64,000 bases of DNA, from contig CACPNO010000001.1 of assembly GCA_902635335.1 (NCBI GenBank), positions 1 through 64,000 of the forward strand, in the 5' to 3' direction. Source of the stretch: an uncultured Pelagibacteraceae bacterium (GTDB lineage: Bacteria; Pseudomonadota; Alphaproteobacteria; Pelagibacterales; Pelagibacteraceae). Position 1 is the first letter of the stretch, and each line of letters starts with the position of its first letter. Below the pieces are notes generated by a model, which ran no database searches, was not told the DNA's origin, and saw only the letters and a list, made by a program, of their open reading frames with translations. Shown here one piece after another: positions 9,443 through 17,367 of the stretch. Both the position numbers and the translations under genes were made by a program.

Positions 9443-10036
9443 CTATTTTTTAGTAACTCTAAGATCATCAACTAAAAAAATACTAGTTATTACATCCTTG
9501 ACGTCTAAAATTTGTTTTGCCTCTTTAGTTACTTCGTCTCTTTCAGTTTTATTTTGAGCTATACCATAAATATAAATTTTTTTTTTATGAGTATCGATAT
9601 TGTAGTTAACTGATTTTACTTTTTTGTTACTTATTAATGCTGCCCTTAATTGTGAGGTTATAAGTAAATCCTTTGCAGACCTAGAAAAATTAAATTTTTC
9701 TTTTATTTGTAAATCATTATTGACTGACCTTGCACCTTTAATTTCCCAAGCTAATTTTGTAATTTTTAGTTTGTCCTCTACTGCATTTACTTTACCAGTA
9801 AGAAATATTCTTCCATCAAGAATCTTCGTTTTTACAGATATGATATAGCTTTTATCATTTGCTAATAACTTTGCTCTTAAATTTTGTTGCATTATAGAGT
9901 CATCTATTTGTGTTCCGAGGCTTCTAGGATCTAGTGCTATTGATACACCTGTACCGAGGACTCCTGTGGAAGAATAGCCAACACAGCCAAAAAGGACTAT
10001 AAAACTAATTAATAATATAATTTTTTTAATTTTCAT
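9443..10036 (-). CDS. BON-domain outer-membrane lipoprotein (DolP/YraP-like)
   Basis: This 197-residue lipoprotein has a signal peptide and lipobox (LFGCVGYSS, lipid-bearing Cys near residue 18). Two BON domains follow, about residues 45-110 and 120-190, with typical strands such as VKTKILDGRIFLTGKVNAVEDK and KKIYIYGIAQNKTERDE. In enterobacteria DolP sits in the outer membrane, binds anionic lipid and supports envelope integrity, and its gene is near rsmI and lpoA. The same partners are here: rsmI overlaps this gene by 11 bases, and the lpoA-like gene is divergent just beyond. The name is therefore supported by both domain and context. Confidence 0.82.
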   Translation of the reverse strand: MKIKKIILLISFIVLFGCVGYSSTGVLGTGVSIALDPRSLGTQIDDSIMQQNLRAKLLANDKSYIISVKTKILDGRIFLTGKVNAVEDKLKITKLAWEIKGARSVNNDLQIKEKFNFSRSAKDLLITSQLRAALISNKKVKSVNYNIDTHKKKIYIYGIAQNKTERDEVTKEAKQILDVKDVITSIFLVDDLRVTKK

Positions 10037-10877
10037 TCTTTATTTCAAGACAATAATTGTAAATAATCTTTTTAGAAATTAATCTATTTTCTGAAATTTT
10101 TTTTACGATATCTTTTATAGACATTTTTTTAATTAATTTATTAATTTTTTTTTTATCAGATTCTTCAAGTCCTTTATAACTTAATTTTTCATTTTTTATT
10201 TCTGAAATTACTACAGTTATTTCACCTTTTCTTGAAAAGTTTACATTGGATAACTCTTTTACTGATGTTCTTATATATTCTTCATGATATTTTGTAATTT
10301 CTCTACAAATTAAAATATCTCTATCAAAAAAAAATTCTTTTAATTCATCTATTCTTTTATCAAGTTTATTTGGTGATATGAAAAATACAATTGAACTCTC
10401 TAGAGATGATAAGTTTTCAAATAATTTCTTTATTTGATTTTGCTTTTCAGGAAGAAATCCACAAAAATAAAAATTATCAGAAAAACCACTTATTGATATT
10501 GCAGCACTTACTGCTGATGCTCCTGGAATTGGAAAAATATCAATTCCATTTTTTATACATTCTTGAACTAATATTTTACCAGGATCAGAAACTGCAGGAG
10601 TTCCCGCATCTGAAACTAATACTACTATTTTGTTATTTTTCAGAATTTTTAGTATTTTCTCTAAATTTTTAATTTCATTAAATTTATGATTTGAAATAAT
10701 TCTTTTATTTATTTCAAACTTTTGAAGTATTTTTTTTGTAACTCTTGTATCTTCACATAAAATTAAATCTGATTCTTGTAGGACTTTAATGGCTCTAAAT
10801 GAAATATCACCCATATTTCCAATTGGTGTTGCGACACAATATAGTCCAGGTTTAAATTTATTATTATTTAAATTCAT
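10026..10877 (-). CDS. rsmI: 16S rRNA 2'-O-methyltransferase RsmI
   Basis: RsmI methylates the ribose of C1402 in 16S rRNA using S-adenosylmethionine. The 283-residue protein has the family motifs LYCVATPIGNMGDISFRAI near the N-terminus, LILCEDTRVTKKIL near residues 38-51, VLVSDAGTPAVSDPG near 85-99, and IPGASAVSAAISISGF near 116-131. The last 60 residues are very lysine-rich and less conserved. It begins 36 bases from the divergent lpoA-like gene and overlaps the BON lipoprotein gene downstream, so the two are probably cotranscribed. Confidence 0.94.
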   Translation of the reverse strand: MNLNNNKFKPGLYCVATPIGNMGDISFRAIKVLQESDLILCEDTRVTKKILQKFEINKRIISNHKFNEIKNLEKILKILKNNKIVVLVSDAGTPAVSDPGKILVQECIKNGIDIFPIPGASAVSAAISISGFSDNFYFCGFLPEKQNQIKKLFENLSSLESSIVFFISPNKLDKRIDELKEFFFDRDILICREITKYHEEYIRTSVKELSNVNFSRKGEITVVISEIKNEKLSYKGLEESDKKKINKLIKKMSIKDIVKKISENRLISKKIIYNYCLEIKNEN

Positions 10878-10913
10878 ATGAATTCTTTAATTAAATATAT
10901 TATTAAAACTTAA

Positions 10914-12065
10914 ATGAAAACTTTAATTAAATTGTTAATATTTCTTTTATTAAGTATCTCCCTATTTAATCAAAATATATTTGCTTCTGATAAAATTAAG
11001 ATTGGATTAATTGTTCCTCTAAGTGGTGAAAATTCTTTAATTGGCGAAAAAATTGTAAAATCAATAAGAATGGCAATAAATAAAATTAATGATGAAAGAG
11101 TGCAGATAATTCCAAAAGATACGAAATCAAATCCTATTGATGCTTTGAAAGTATCTAAAGAATTATATAAAGACGGTGTAAGAATAATCATTGGTCCAGT
11201 CTTCAACGAAAGTACAAAATATCTTGATGATTTGAAAGAAGTAACTTTTATATCTTTTACCAACAAATTAATTGGTAATCCAAAAAATGTAATTAGTGCT
11301 GGCGTCAATGCAATATCACAAATACAAACAATAAAAAAATTTAAGAATAAAAAAAATTTATCAAAAAGTATTATTTTAATTCCAAGAGCACAATTTAAAA
11401 AAGAGATAGAGGAAGCAATTAATAGAACTAAAATTAAACATAAAGAAGTATTTTATTATGACAGAGAGCCAACAAAACTTACCAAACAAATTGAAGAATT
11501 AACTAGATATAAAATAAGGAAAAATAATCTTAAATTTGAAATAAAAAGACTTGAAAATTTGTCATTTAAAGACAAGGAAAAAAAAATACAAAATTTAAAG
11601 AAAAGAGATACGCTTGGAAATATTAATTTTGATTCAGTCGTTATAGCTGACTTTGATGAAAATTTAAAAAGTGTAGCTACGTCACTTCTCTATACAGATG
11701 TCTCATCAAAGAGAATTTCTTATATAACTTTAAATCAATGGTTTGATGAAAGTCTCTTAAAAGATGACTCTATTCATCCAATATATTTTCCGTCAATTAA
11801 TAAAGATAACTATGAGTCATTTATGAGAGATTTTAAAAAAACTTATGGTTTAAATGGAGATCAGCTTTCATTTTTAAGCTATGATTTGGTGGGATTAGTA
11901 TATTTTTTAATTTATGAAAATGATTTTAAGATTTCAAAAAAAATGTTTGTTAAAAAAAATAAATTTAAAGGCAAAATAGGAGTTTTTGAAATAAGCAAAA
12001 ATACAATTACCCATCAACTAAACTTTTATAGCATTGAAGATAATAAATTTAAAAAAATTTTCTAA
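10914..12065 (+). CDS. Periplasmic-binding-fold protein, LpoA / penicillin-binding-protein-activator type
   Basis: The 383-residue protein starts with a signal peptide (MKTLIKLLIFLLLSISLFNQ... NIFAS). It then has a type I periplasmic-binding fold of the Peripla_BP_6 kind (KIKIGLIVPLSGENSLIGEK, DGVRIIIGPVFNESTK). No ABC transporter genes are nearby. The gene is divergent from rsmI with a BON lipoprotein gene beyond, the arrangement that surrounds lpoA in gammaproteobacteria. There the C-terminal domain of LpoA has the same fold and activates a peptidoglycan synthase. No lipobox cysteine is visible, so it may be free in the periplasm. An amino-acid or other ligand-binding role cannot be excluded. 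Confidence 0.7.
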   Translation: MKTLIKLLIFLLLSISLFNQNIFASDKIKIGLIVPLSGENSLIGEKIVKSIRMAINKINDERVQIIPKDTKSNPIDALKVSKELYKDGVRIIIGPVFNESTKYLDDLKEVTFISFTNKLIGNPKNVISAGVNAISQIQTIKKFKNKKNLSKSIILIPRAQFKKEIEEAINRTKIKHKEVFYYDREPTKLTKQIEELTRYKIRKNNLKFEIKRLENLSFKDKEKKIQNLKKRDTLGNINFDSVVIADFDENLKSVATSLLYTDVSSKRISYITLNQWFDESLLKDDSIHPIYFPSINKDNYESFMRDFKKTYGLNGDQLSFLSYDLVGLVYFLIYENDFKISKKMFVKKNKFKGKIGVFEISKNTITHQLNFYSIEDNKFKKIF

Positions 12066-12076
12066 TTTTTTTAAAT
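12047..12076. terminator. Perfect 13-bp A/T inverted repeat at convergent gene ends
   Basis: The arms at 12047-12059 and 12064-12076 are perfect reverse complements (13 pairs, all A/T) around a 4-base loop. They sit exactly where the lpoA-like gene and rdgB converge and overlap by 17 bases. There is no GC core, so stability is modest, but the arms contain runs of seven A and seven T and would act in either direction. I infer a weak bidirectional terminator. Confidence 0.4.
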
Positions 12077-12651
12077 GCATTAAAACGATGGTCTATACTA
12101 TATTTTTTATAAGGGTCCATCTCACCAAATGTAAATCTTTTTCCTTTAGGTATAAAGATTGGATCATATCCAAAACCATTTTTTCCTCTCTTTGAATTAG
12201 ATATTCGTCCCTCTATTTTACCAATTTTACTTATAAATTTACCATTTGGCCAAAAGATAGTGAGTACACAAATAAATCTCGCACTTAATTTCTTTTTTTT
12301 CCAATTTTTATCTTTTTTAGAAATTTCTTTGTAAACTTTTTTAATAGCTAAATTGAAATTTCTTTTTTTTCCTGACCAATCTGCTGAATATACACCGGGC
12401 GCTTTATTTAAAATGTCAATCTCAATTCCTGAGTCATCTGATAAACAAATTTTGTTAGTTTTTTTTGAAAAATATTTTGCTTTTAAAAGAGAGTTTTGTG
12501 TAAATGTGGTTCCAGTTTCTATTGGACTAGGTATGTTAAAGTCCAAATTTGAGTAAATTTTTAAACTTTTGGGTAATAGATCTGCTATTTCCTTTAGTTT
12601 TCCTTTATTATTTGAGCCAATGAATATCTCTTTAATTTTTTTTTTAGGCAC
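12049..12651 (-). CDS. rdgB: RdgB/HAM1 non-canonical purine NTP pyrophosphatase
   Basis: The enzyme hydrolyses ITP, dITP and XTP to monophosphates and so keeps deaminated purines out of nucleic acids. Motifs: IFIGSNNKGKLKEIADLLP at the N-terminus, CLSDDSGIEIDILNKAPGVY with the catalytic aspartate near residue 70, NGFGYDPIFIP near 158-168, and a C-terminal SIDHRFNAFKKI. Its 200 residues are the normal length. The start codon appears to be GTG at 12651, because no ATG lies before the SNNKGK motif. That start lies against the putative heat-shock promoter of divergent grpE. Confidence 0.93.
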   Translation of the reverse strand: MPKKKIKEIFIGSNNKGKLKEIADLLPKSLKIYSNLDFNIPSPIETGTTFTQNSLLKAKYFSKKTNKICLSDDSGIEIDILNKAPGVYSADWSGKKRNFNLAIKKVYKEISKKDKNWKKKKLSARFICVLTIFWPNGKFISKIGKIEGRISNSKRGKNGFGYDPIFIPKGKRFTFGEMDPYKKYSIDHRFNAFKKIRKFF

Positions 12652-12679
12652 CTAGAAATTATACTTTTTCTTACCATAT
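12652..12679 (+). promoter_or_regulatory. Putative RpoH (sigma-32) promoter of grpE
   Basis: A -35-like CTAGAA (12652-12657) is followed after 16 bases by CCATAT (12674-12679). This fits the sigma-32 pattern CTTGAA ... CCCCATnT. Only 7 bases separate the -10 element from the grpE ATG at 12687, so the transcript would start at or within a base or two of the start codon. The same spacing and the same 7-base gap occur before hslV. Confidence 0.5.
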
Positions 12680-12686
12680 AAACAAT

Positions 12687-13337
12687 ATGGATAAAGAAGA
12701 AATAAAAAAAAATATAAATAATAGTAAAACTGAAGAAGATAAGTTAGATGCTCAAATAGCCGAAAATGATATTGAGGCTCAAAAGAGTGAGGATAAAAAT
12801 TCAGAGTCAGAGAAAAATGATGATGAGAAGCTAACTCCAGAACAAGAGTTAGAAATACTTAATGATAAATTAGCAAGAACATTTGCAGAGATGGAAAATC
12901 AAAGACGAAGATTTGAAAAAGAAAAAGAAGATGCATACGAGTATGGTGGATATTCTTTTGCAAAAGAGGCATTAAACCTATTAGATAATCTTGAGAGATC
13001 AAAATCTGTATTGGTAAATGATGATAAATTAAAAGATACTGAAGCACTTAAAAAAATCATAGAACATTTAGATATTATAAACAATGATATGCTTTCAATA
13101 TTTAAAAAAAATAATATTGAGCCTATTAAATCTATTAATGAAAAACTTGATCCAAACCTTCATCAAGCAATGATGGAAGTGGAGGATGATACAAAAGAGC
13201 CAGGAACTATCGTTCAAGAAATACAAAAAGGCTTTATGATGAAAGAAAGATTATTGAGACCTTCTTTAGTTGGGGTTTCAAAGAAAAAAGTTAAAGATAT
13301 GAAAAAAGAAGAACAAAAAGATGAAAAAAGTCAATAA
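12687..13337 (+). CDS. grpE: Nucleotide exchange factor GrpE
   Basis: GrpE releases ADP from DnaK and resets the chaperone cycle. The 216-residue protein begins with a highly acidic, low-complexity tail (residues 1-50). A long coiled coil follows (about 50-90: LEILNDKLARTFAEMENQRRR), then a compact beta domain with the family signature near LDPNLHQAMMEVED and KGFMMKERLLRPSLVGVSK. The C-terminus is lysine-rich. It lies 76 bases upstream of dnaK on the same strand. No Shine-Dalgarno sequence is visible before its ATG, which fits the leaderless start suggested by the promoter at 12652-12679. Confidence 0.95.
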   Translation: MDKEEIKKNINNSKTEEDKLDAQIAENDIEAQKSEDKNSESEKNDDEKLTPEQELEILNDKLARTFAEMENQRRRFEKEKEDAYEYGGYSFAKEALNLLDNLERSKSVLVNDDKLKDTEALKKIIEHLDIINNDMLSIFKKNNIEPIKSINEKLDPNLHQAMMEVEDDTKEPGTIVQEIQKGFMMKERLLRPSLVGVSKKKVKDMKKEEQKDEKSQ

Positions 13338-13413
13338 ATACAACAAAAATTTAAATCTTATAGACGGTTGTAGTCTTATAATTAGCACTTATATGTCGGA
13401 AAGGTATTAAATA

Positions 13414-15333
13414 ATGAGCAAAGTAATAGGAATAGATTTAGGAACAACAAACTCGTGTGTGGCTGTAATGGAGGGCACACAAGCTAAAGTTTTAGAAAAT
13501 GCTGAAGGTGCAAGAACTACTCCTTCTGTTGTTGCATTTTCAGATAATGATGAAAAATTAATTGGACAACCTGCTAAAAGACAGGCGGTAACTAATCCTG
13601 AAAATACAATATTTGCAGTTAAAAGATTGATAGGAAGAAATTTTGATGATCCATCTGTCAAAAAAGATGTTGAGACTGCTCCATTTAAAATTGTTAACTC
13701 TGATAAAGGAGACGCTTGGATTGAAGCGAAAGGCGAAAAATATTCTCCTTCTCAAATTTCAGCGTTTACGCTTCAGAAAATGAGAGAGACTGCTGAAAAA
13801 TATTTAGGTCAAGAAGTTTCTCAAGCAGTAATAACTGTTCCAGCTTATTTTAATGATGCGCAAAGACAAGCAACTAAAGATGCTGGTAAAATAGCTGGAC
13901 TAGAGGTTTTAAGGATTATTAATGAACCAACTGCAGCATCACTTGCATATGGTTTGGATAAAAAAACAAACAATAAAATAGCAGTTTATGATTTAGGAGG
14001 TGGTACTTTTGATGTATCAATTCTGGAGTTGGGAGATGGAGTGTTCGAGGTTAAATCTACAAATGGTGACACTTTTTTAGGCGGTGAAGACTTTGATAAT
14101 ACAATTGTTGATTACTTATTGACTGAATTTAAAAAAGAAAATGGTATCGATTTAAAATCAGATAAATTAGCATTACAAAGACTTAAGGAAGCTGCTGAGA
14201 AAGCAAAAATTGAGTTATCATCTGCCGCTCAAACTGAAATAAATTTACCATTTATTACAGCTGATAAAACAGGCCCAAAACACATTAACATGAAAATGAC
14301 TAGAGCAAAACTTGAGGCTCTTGTTGAAGATCTAATTTCTAGAACTATTCCACCATGTGAGACAGCTCTTAAAGATGCTGGTTTAAGCGCTAGTGAAATT
14401 GATGAAATAATACTTGTTGGCGGAATGACAAGAATGCCAAAAGTAATAGAAGAAGTTAAAAATTTCTTTGGTAAAGAACCAAACAAGTCTGTAAATCCAG
14501 ATGAAGTTGTTGCAATGGGGGCTGCAATTCAAGCAGGAGTATTACAGGGAGATGTAAAAGACGTGCTACTTCTAGATGTAACACCACTTTCACTTGGAAT
14601 AGAGACTTTAGGAGGAGTTTCGACTAAATTGATAGAAAAAAATACAACAATACCAACTAAAAAAAGTCAGGTTTTCTCCACAGCTGAGGATAACCAACCT
14701 GCAGTCTCAATTAGAGTATTACAGGGTGAAAGAGATATGGCTTCAGACAACAAAATTTTAGGTAATTTTGAGCTAGTAGGTATAGCTCCAGCTCCAAGAG
14801 GTGTTCCTCAAATTGAAGTTACATTTGATATTGACGCGAATGGAATTGTAAATGTTTCGGCAAAAGATAAAGGGACAGGTAAGGAACAAAAGATTCAGAT
14901 CCAAGCATCAGGTGGTTTAAGCGATGAAGAAATAAATCAAATGGTTAAAGATGCTGAAACAAATAAAGAAGCTGACAAAAAGAAAAGAGAAGCTGTAGAT
15001 GCAAGAAATCAAGCTGATACTCTTCTTCATTCCACAGAAAAGAACTTAAAAGAGCATGGTAGTAAAGTTTCTGATGCTGATAAAAAAGCTATTGAAGATG
15101 CATCTGCCAATGTAAGAAATGCTTTAAAAGGAACTGATGTAGAAGAAATTAAAAAGAAAACTCAAGATTTGGTTCAAGCTTCAATGAAACTAGGAGAAGC
15201 TATTTACAAATCACAACAAAGTACAAAACCTGGTGATGCACCTAAAGATGCAAAAGATGAAGGGAAAAAAGACGATAATGTTGTTGATGCAGACTTTGAA
15301 GAAGTAAAAGACGATAAAGAAAAAAGCGCCTAA
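13414..15333 (+). CDS. dnaK: Chaperone DnaK (Hsp70)
   Basis: DnaK binds exposed hydrophobic segments of proteins in an ATP-driven cycle with DnaJ and GrpE. At 639 residues it is of standard length. The ATPase domain shows [30 protein letters not shown] and [15 protein letters not shown], and the substrate domain starts near [14 protein letters not shown]. The C-terminal tail ends with the acidic [17 protein letters not shown] typical of proteobacterial DnaK. A good Shine-Dalgarno sequence (GGAAAGG, 13398-13404) lies 9 bases before the ATG. TATAAT at 13377 could be a -10 box, but I see no convincing -35 at the right spacing. It is probably also read through from grpE. Confidence 0.98.
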   Translation: MSKVIGIDLGTTNSCVAVMEGTQAKVLENAEGARTTPSVVAFSDNDEKLIGQPAKRQAVTNPENTIFAVKRLIGRNFDDPSVKKDVETAPFKIVNSDKGDAWIEAKGEKYSPSQISAFTLQKMRETAEKYLGQEVSQAVITVPAYFNDAQRQATKDAGKIAGLEVLRIINEPTAASLAYGLDKKTNNKIAVYDLGGGTFDVSILELGDGVFEVKSTNGDTFLGGEDFDNTIVDYLLTEFKKENGIDLKSDKLALQRLKEAAEKAKIELSSAAQTEINLPFITADKTGPKHINMKMTRAKLEALVEDLISRTIPPCETALKDAGLSASEIDEIILVGGMTRMPKVIEEVKNFFGKEPNKSVNPDEVVAMGAAIQAGVLQGDVKDVLLLDVTPLSLGIETLGGVSTKLIEKNTTIPTKKSQVFSTAEDNQPAVSIRVLQGERDMASDNKILGNFELVGIAPAPRGVPQIEVTFDIDANGIVNVSAKDKGTGKEQKIQIQASGGLSDEEINQMVKDAETNKEADKKKREAVDARNQADTLLHSTEKNLKEHGSKVSDADKKAIEDASANVRNALKGTDVEEIKKKTQDLVQASMKLGEAIYKSQQSTKPGDAPKDAKDEGKKDDNVVDADFEEVKDDKEKSA

Positions 15334-15361
15334 ACTATCAACCATTTGTCTATAACTAGTT

Positions 15362-16489
15362 ATGGCAAAAAGAGATTACTACGATGTCTTAGGTGTTGAA
15401 AAAAGTGCTAGCCCAGATCAAATAAAAGCAGCTTACAGAAAACAAGCAGTCAAATATCATCCTGATAAAAATAAAGGCGACAAAGGAGCTGAGGAAAAAT
15501 TTAAAGAAGCTTCTGAAGCATATCACGTTTTGTCAAACTCAGAGAGAAAACAAAATTATGACAATTTTGGACATGCAGCTTTTGAAAATGGTGGAGGTGG
15601 CAGAGGAGGTTTTGGAAACTTTGATTTTTCTGGCTCTTTCTCAGATATTTTTGAGGACTTTTTTGGAGAAGGTTTTGGTGGAGGTGGAAGAAGATCAAGA
15701 AGATCCAATAATAGAGGATCAGATTTAAGATACGATCTTTCAATAAGTCTTGAGGATGCTTACACTGGAAAAAAACAAGATATTAAATTTTCAACATCTG
15801 AAAGATGTGATACATGCAGCGGTTCAGGATCAAAACCAGGCCATAGTGCAAGTTCCTGTTCAATGTGTGGCGGTCATGGACAAGTACGATCAAGTCAGGG
15901 TTTTTTTACAGTTCAACAAACATGTCCTCAATGTGCCGGTTCTGGTGAAGAAATTACTGATCCATGTACAAGTTGTGGAGGGCAAGGCAAAAAACAAGCT
16001 AGTAAAAGACTTTCTGTAACTATTCCTAAAGGAGTTGATGATGGTACAAGAATTAGATTATCTGGCAAAGGAGAAGCTGGATCAAGAGGAGCAAGTAATG
16101 GTGATCTTTATTTATTTATAAATGTTGAATCACATGAACTTTTTAAAAGATCAGAAGTGAATTTATTTTTTGAATTCCCGATTTCATTTACAGATGCAGC
16201 ACTTGGAACAACGATTGAGATACCTACAATAGATGGAGGTAAAGCAAAAATAAAAATTCCAGACGGAACACAAAGTGGAAAACAATTTAGATTGAAAGGC
16301 AAAGGAATGCCATTTATGAGAAGAGGAGACTATGGAGATTTATACGTTCAAGTTAACACTGAAGTACCAGTATCCTTAAACAAAGAACAAAAAGAATTAC
16401 TTGAAAAATTTAGAAAAATTGAAAATGATCGATCAAATCCAAGTATAAAAAAGTTTTTTCAAAAAGCTAAAAATTTCTGGAAAAATTAA
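15362..16489 (+). CDS. dnaJ: Co-chaperone DnaJ (Hsp40)
   Basis: DnaJ delivers clients to DnaK and stimulates its ATPase. The 375-residue protein has all the class A parts. The J domain at residues 1-70 has the HPD triad in YHPDKNKG, and a glycine/phenylalanine-rich linker runs about 78-120. Four zinc-finger repeats follow (CDTCSGSG, CSMCGGHG, CPQCAGSG, CTSCGGQG), then the C-terminal substrate domains (IPKGVDDGTRIRLSGKG). It follows dnaK by 28 bases. Its stop codon is followed with no gap by the ATG of a tiny membrane-peptide gene. Confidence 0.98.
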   Translation: MAKRDYYDVLGVEKSASPDQIKAAYRKQAVKYHPDKNKGDKGAEEKFKEASEAYHVLSNSERKQNYDNFGHAAFENGGGGRGGFGNFDFSGSFSDIFEDFFGEGFGGGGRRSRRSNNRGSDLRYDLSISLEDAYTGKKQDIKFSTSERCDTCSGSGSKPGHSASSCSMCGGHGQVRSSQGFFTVQQTCPQCAGSGEEITDPCTSCGGQGKKQASKRLSVTIPKGVDDGTRIRLSGKGEAGSRGASNGDLYLFINVESHELFKRSEVNLFFEFPISFTDAALGTTIEIPTIDGGKAKIKIPDGTQSGKQFRLKGKGMPFMRRGDYGDLYVQVNTEVPVSLNKEQKELLEKFRKIENDRSNPSIKKFFQKAKNFWKN

Positions 16490-16591
16490 ATGAAAAAAAA
16501 AATTAAATATATTATTTTTGGTATTGTTTATGTTTTGGCGATTTTAATATTGGGTGCTTATTTTTACAAAGAAGGTATCGGTATAATCTAA
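16490..16591 (+). CDS. Small single-pass membrane peptide (33 aa) abutting dnaJ
   Basis: An ATG starts on the base after the dnaJ stop codon and opens a 33-residue frame ending at TAA. The peptide is MKKKIKYIIFGIVYVLAI followed by LILGAYFYKEGIGII. It has a basic N-terminus, then one hydrophobic helix of about 18-20 residues (YIIFGIVYVLAILILGAYF), then a short tail, so it would sit N-in in the inner membrane. Its position suggests translational coupling to dnaJ. I do not recognise the family. A chance frame is possible at this length, but the clean charge-helix-tail layout and the zero-base spacing argue for a real gene. Confidence 0.5.
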   Translation: MKKKIKYIIFGIVYVLAILILGAYFYKEGIGII

Positions 16592-16634
16592 ATTAATAGT
16601 TAAAAAACATGTGAGTTTAAGTTCAAGAAGATAA

Positions 16635-17366
16635 TTAATCTCTTGCCATTTTAATAAAAATATCACCCATACCACCTTGAACCTGTTCTAGTGGTGCATT
16701 ATTTCTTAATTGACAATAAGCTCCAGTGTACTCATCTTTATCAATAGCCGCAATACTCTGTTCATTACATTTTGATGAATTATGTAATAGACCAATAACA
16801 AGTCTATTATCTATTGAAACAACTTGATTATTGTCAAGAACTTCACCATTGCAGAAATAATTTCTATTTACTTCTCGAGGAAAATCTTTTTTTCTACAAG
16901 GGTTTTTAATAGTTAAAACAGTAAATTCTTTTTCTCCATCTGAGAATTTATGTTTCATATTTTTAACTTGAGAATATTTCATTAAATCACATGAGCATGG
17001 AAAACAGCATTTATGATAAAAACCGCAAATTTTTTCTCCATTTTCTGAACTTTTTAAATAGACAAAATCTGGTCTACTGTTTGGAGATATTAATGAACCA
17101 GAGACCGCACAGTATAGTTTATTATATTCTATAAAATCTTGATAAGTGATTTCTTTATCCAAAATATGTTTGAAAAATTTCGGCCCGGCAGCATTCCTAT
17201 TTTGATCAGGAAAGATTTTGATCCAATCTTTTACAAGGTCCTCATAGTAATTAAAGTCTTTTGAGTACGTAGGTTTTATAAAACAAAAAAAAGTTATTAA
17301 TAAACATATAAACAATGTTTTTTTAAGGCCAATTTTTTTAAAAAATATGTCGATTATTTCTCTCAT
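16635..17366 (-). CDS. Secreted cysteine-rich protein of unknown function
   Basis: I do not recognise this 243-residue protein. A hydrophobic segment at about residues 15-35 (KKTLFICLLITFFCFIKPTYS) looks like a signal peptide with an extended N-region. The mature part has ten cysteines, an even number, five of them clustered in KICGFYHKCCFPCSCDLMKYS near residues 113-133. That is consistent with disulfide bonds in the periplasm or outside the cell, or with metal binding. The rest is rich in charged residues. It starts 1 base after the stop of the ASPIC/UnbV gene on the same strand, so the two proteins are almost certainly made together. Confidence 0.75.
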   Translation of the reverse strand: MREIIDIFFKKIGLKKTLFICLLITFFCFIKPTYSKDFNYYEDLVKDWIKIFPDQNRNAAGPKFFKHILDKEITYQDFIEYNKLYCAVSGSLISPNSRPDFVYLKSSENGEKICGFYHKCCFPCSCDLMKYSQVKNMKHKFSDGEKEFTVLTIKNPCRKKDFPREVNRNYFCNGEVLDNNQVVSIDNRLVIGLLHNSSKCNEQSIAAIDKDEYTGAYCQLRNNAPLEQVQGGMGDIFIKMARD

Positions 17367-17367
17367 A

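Noticed and set aside
13354-13394. Sigma-70 or RpoH promoter directly before dnaK
   Set aside because: TATAAT at 13377 and a few TTG- or CTT-like hexamers are present, but none is at a proper spacing; I could not support a promoter.
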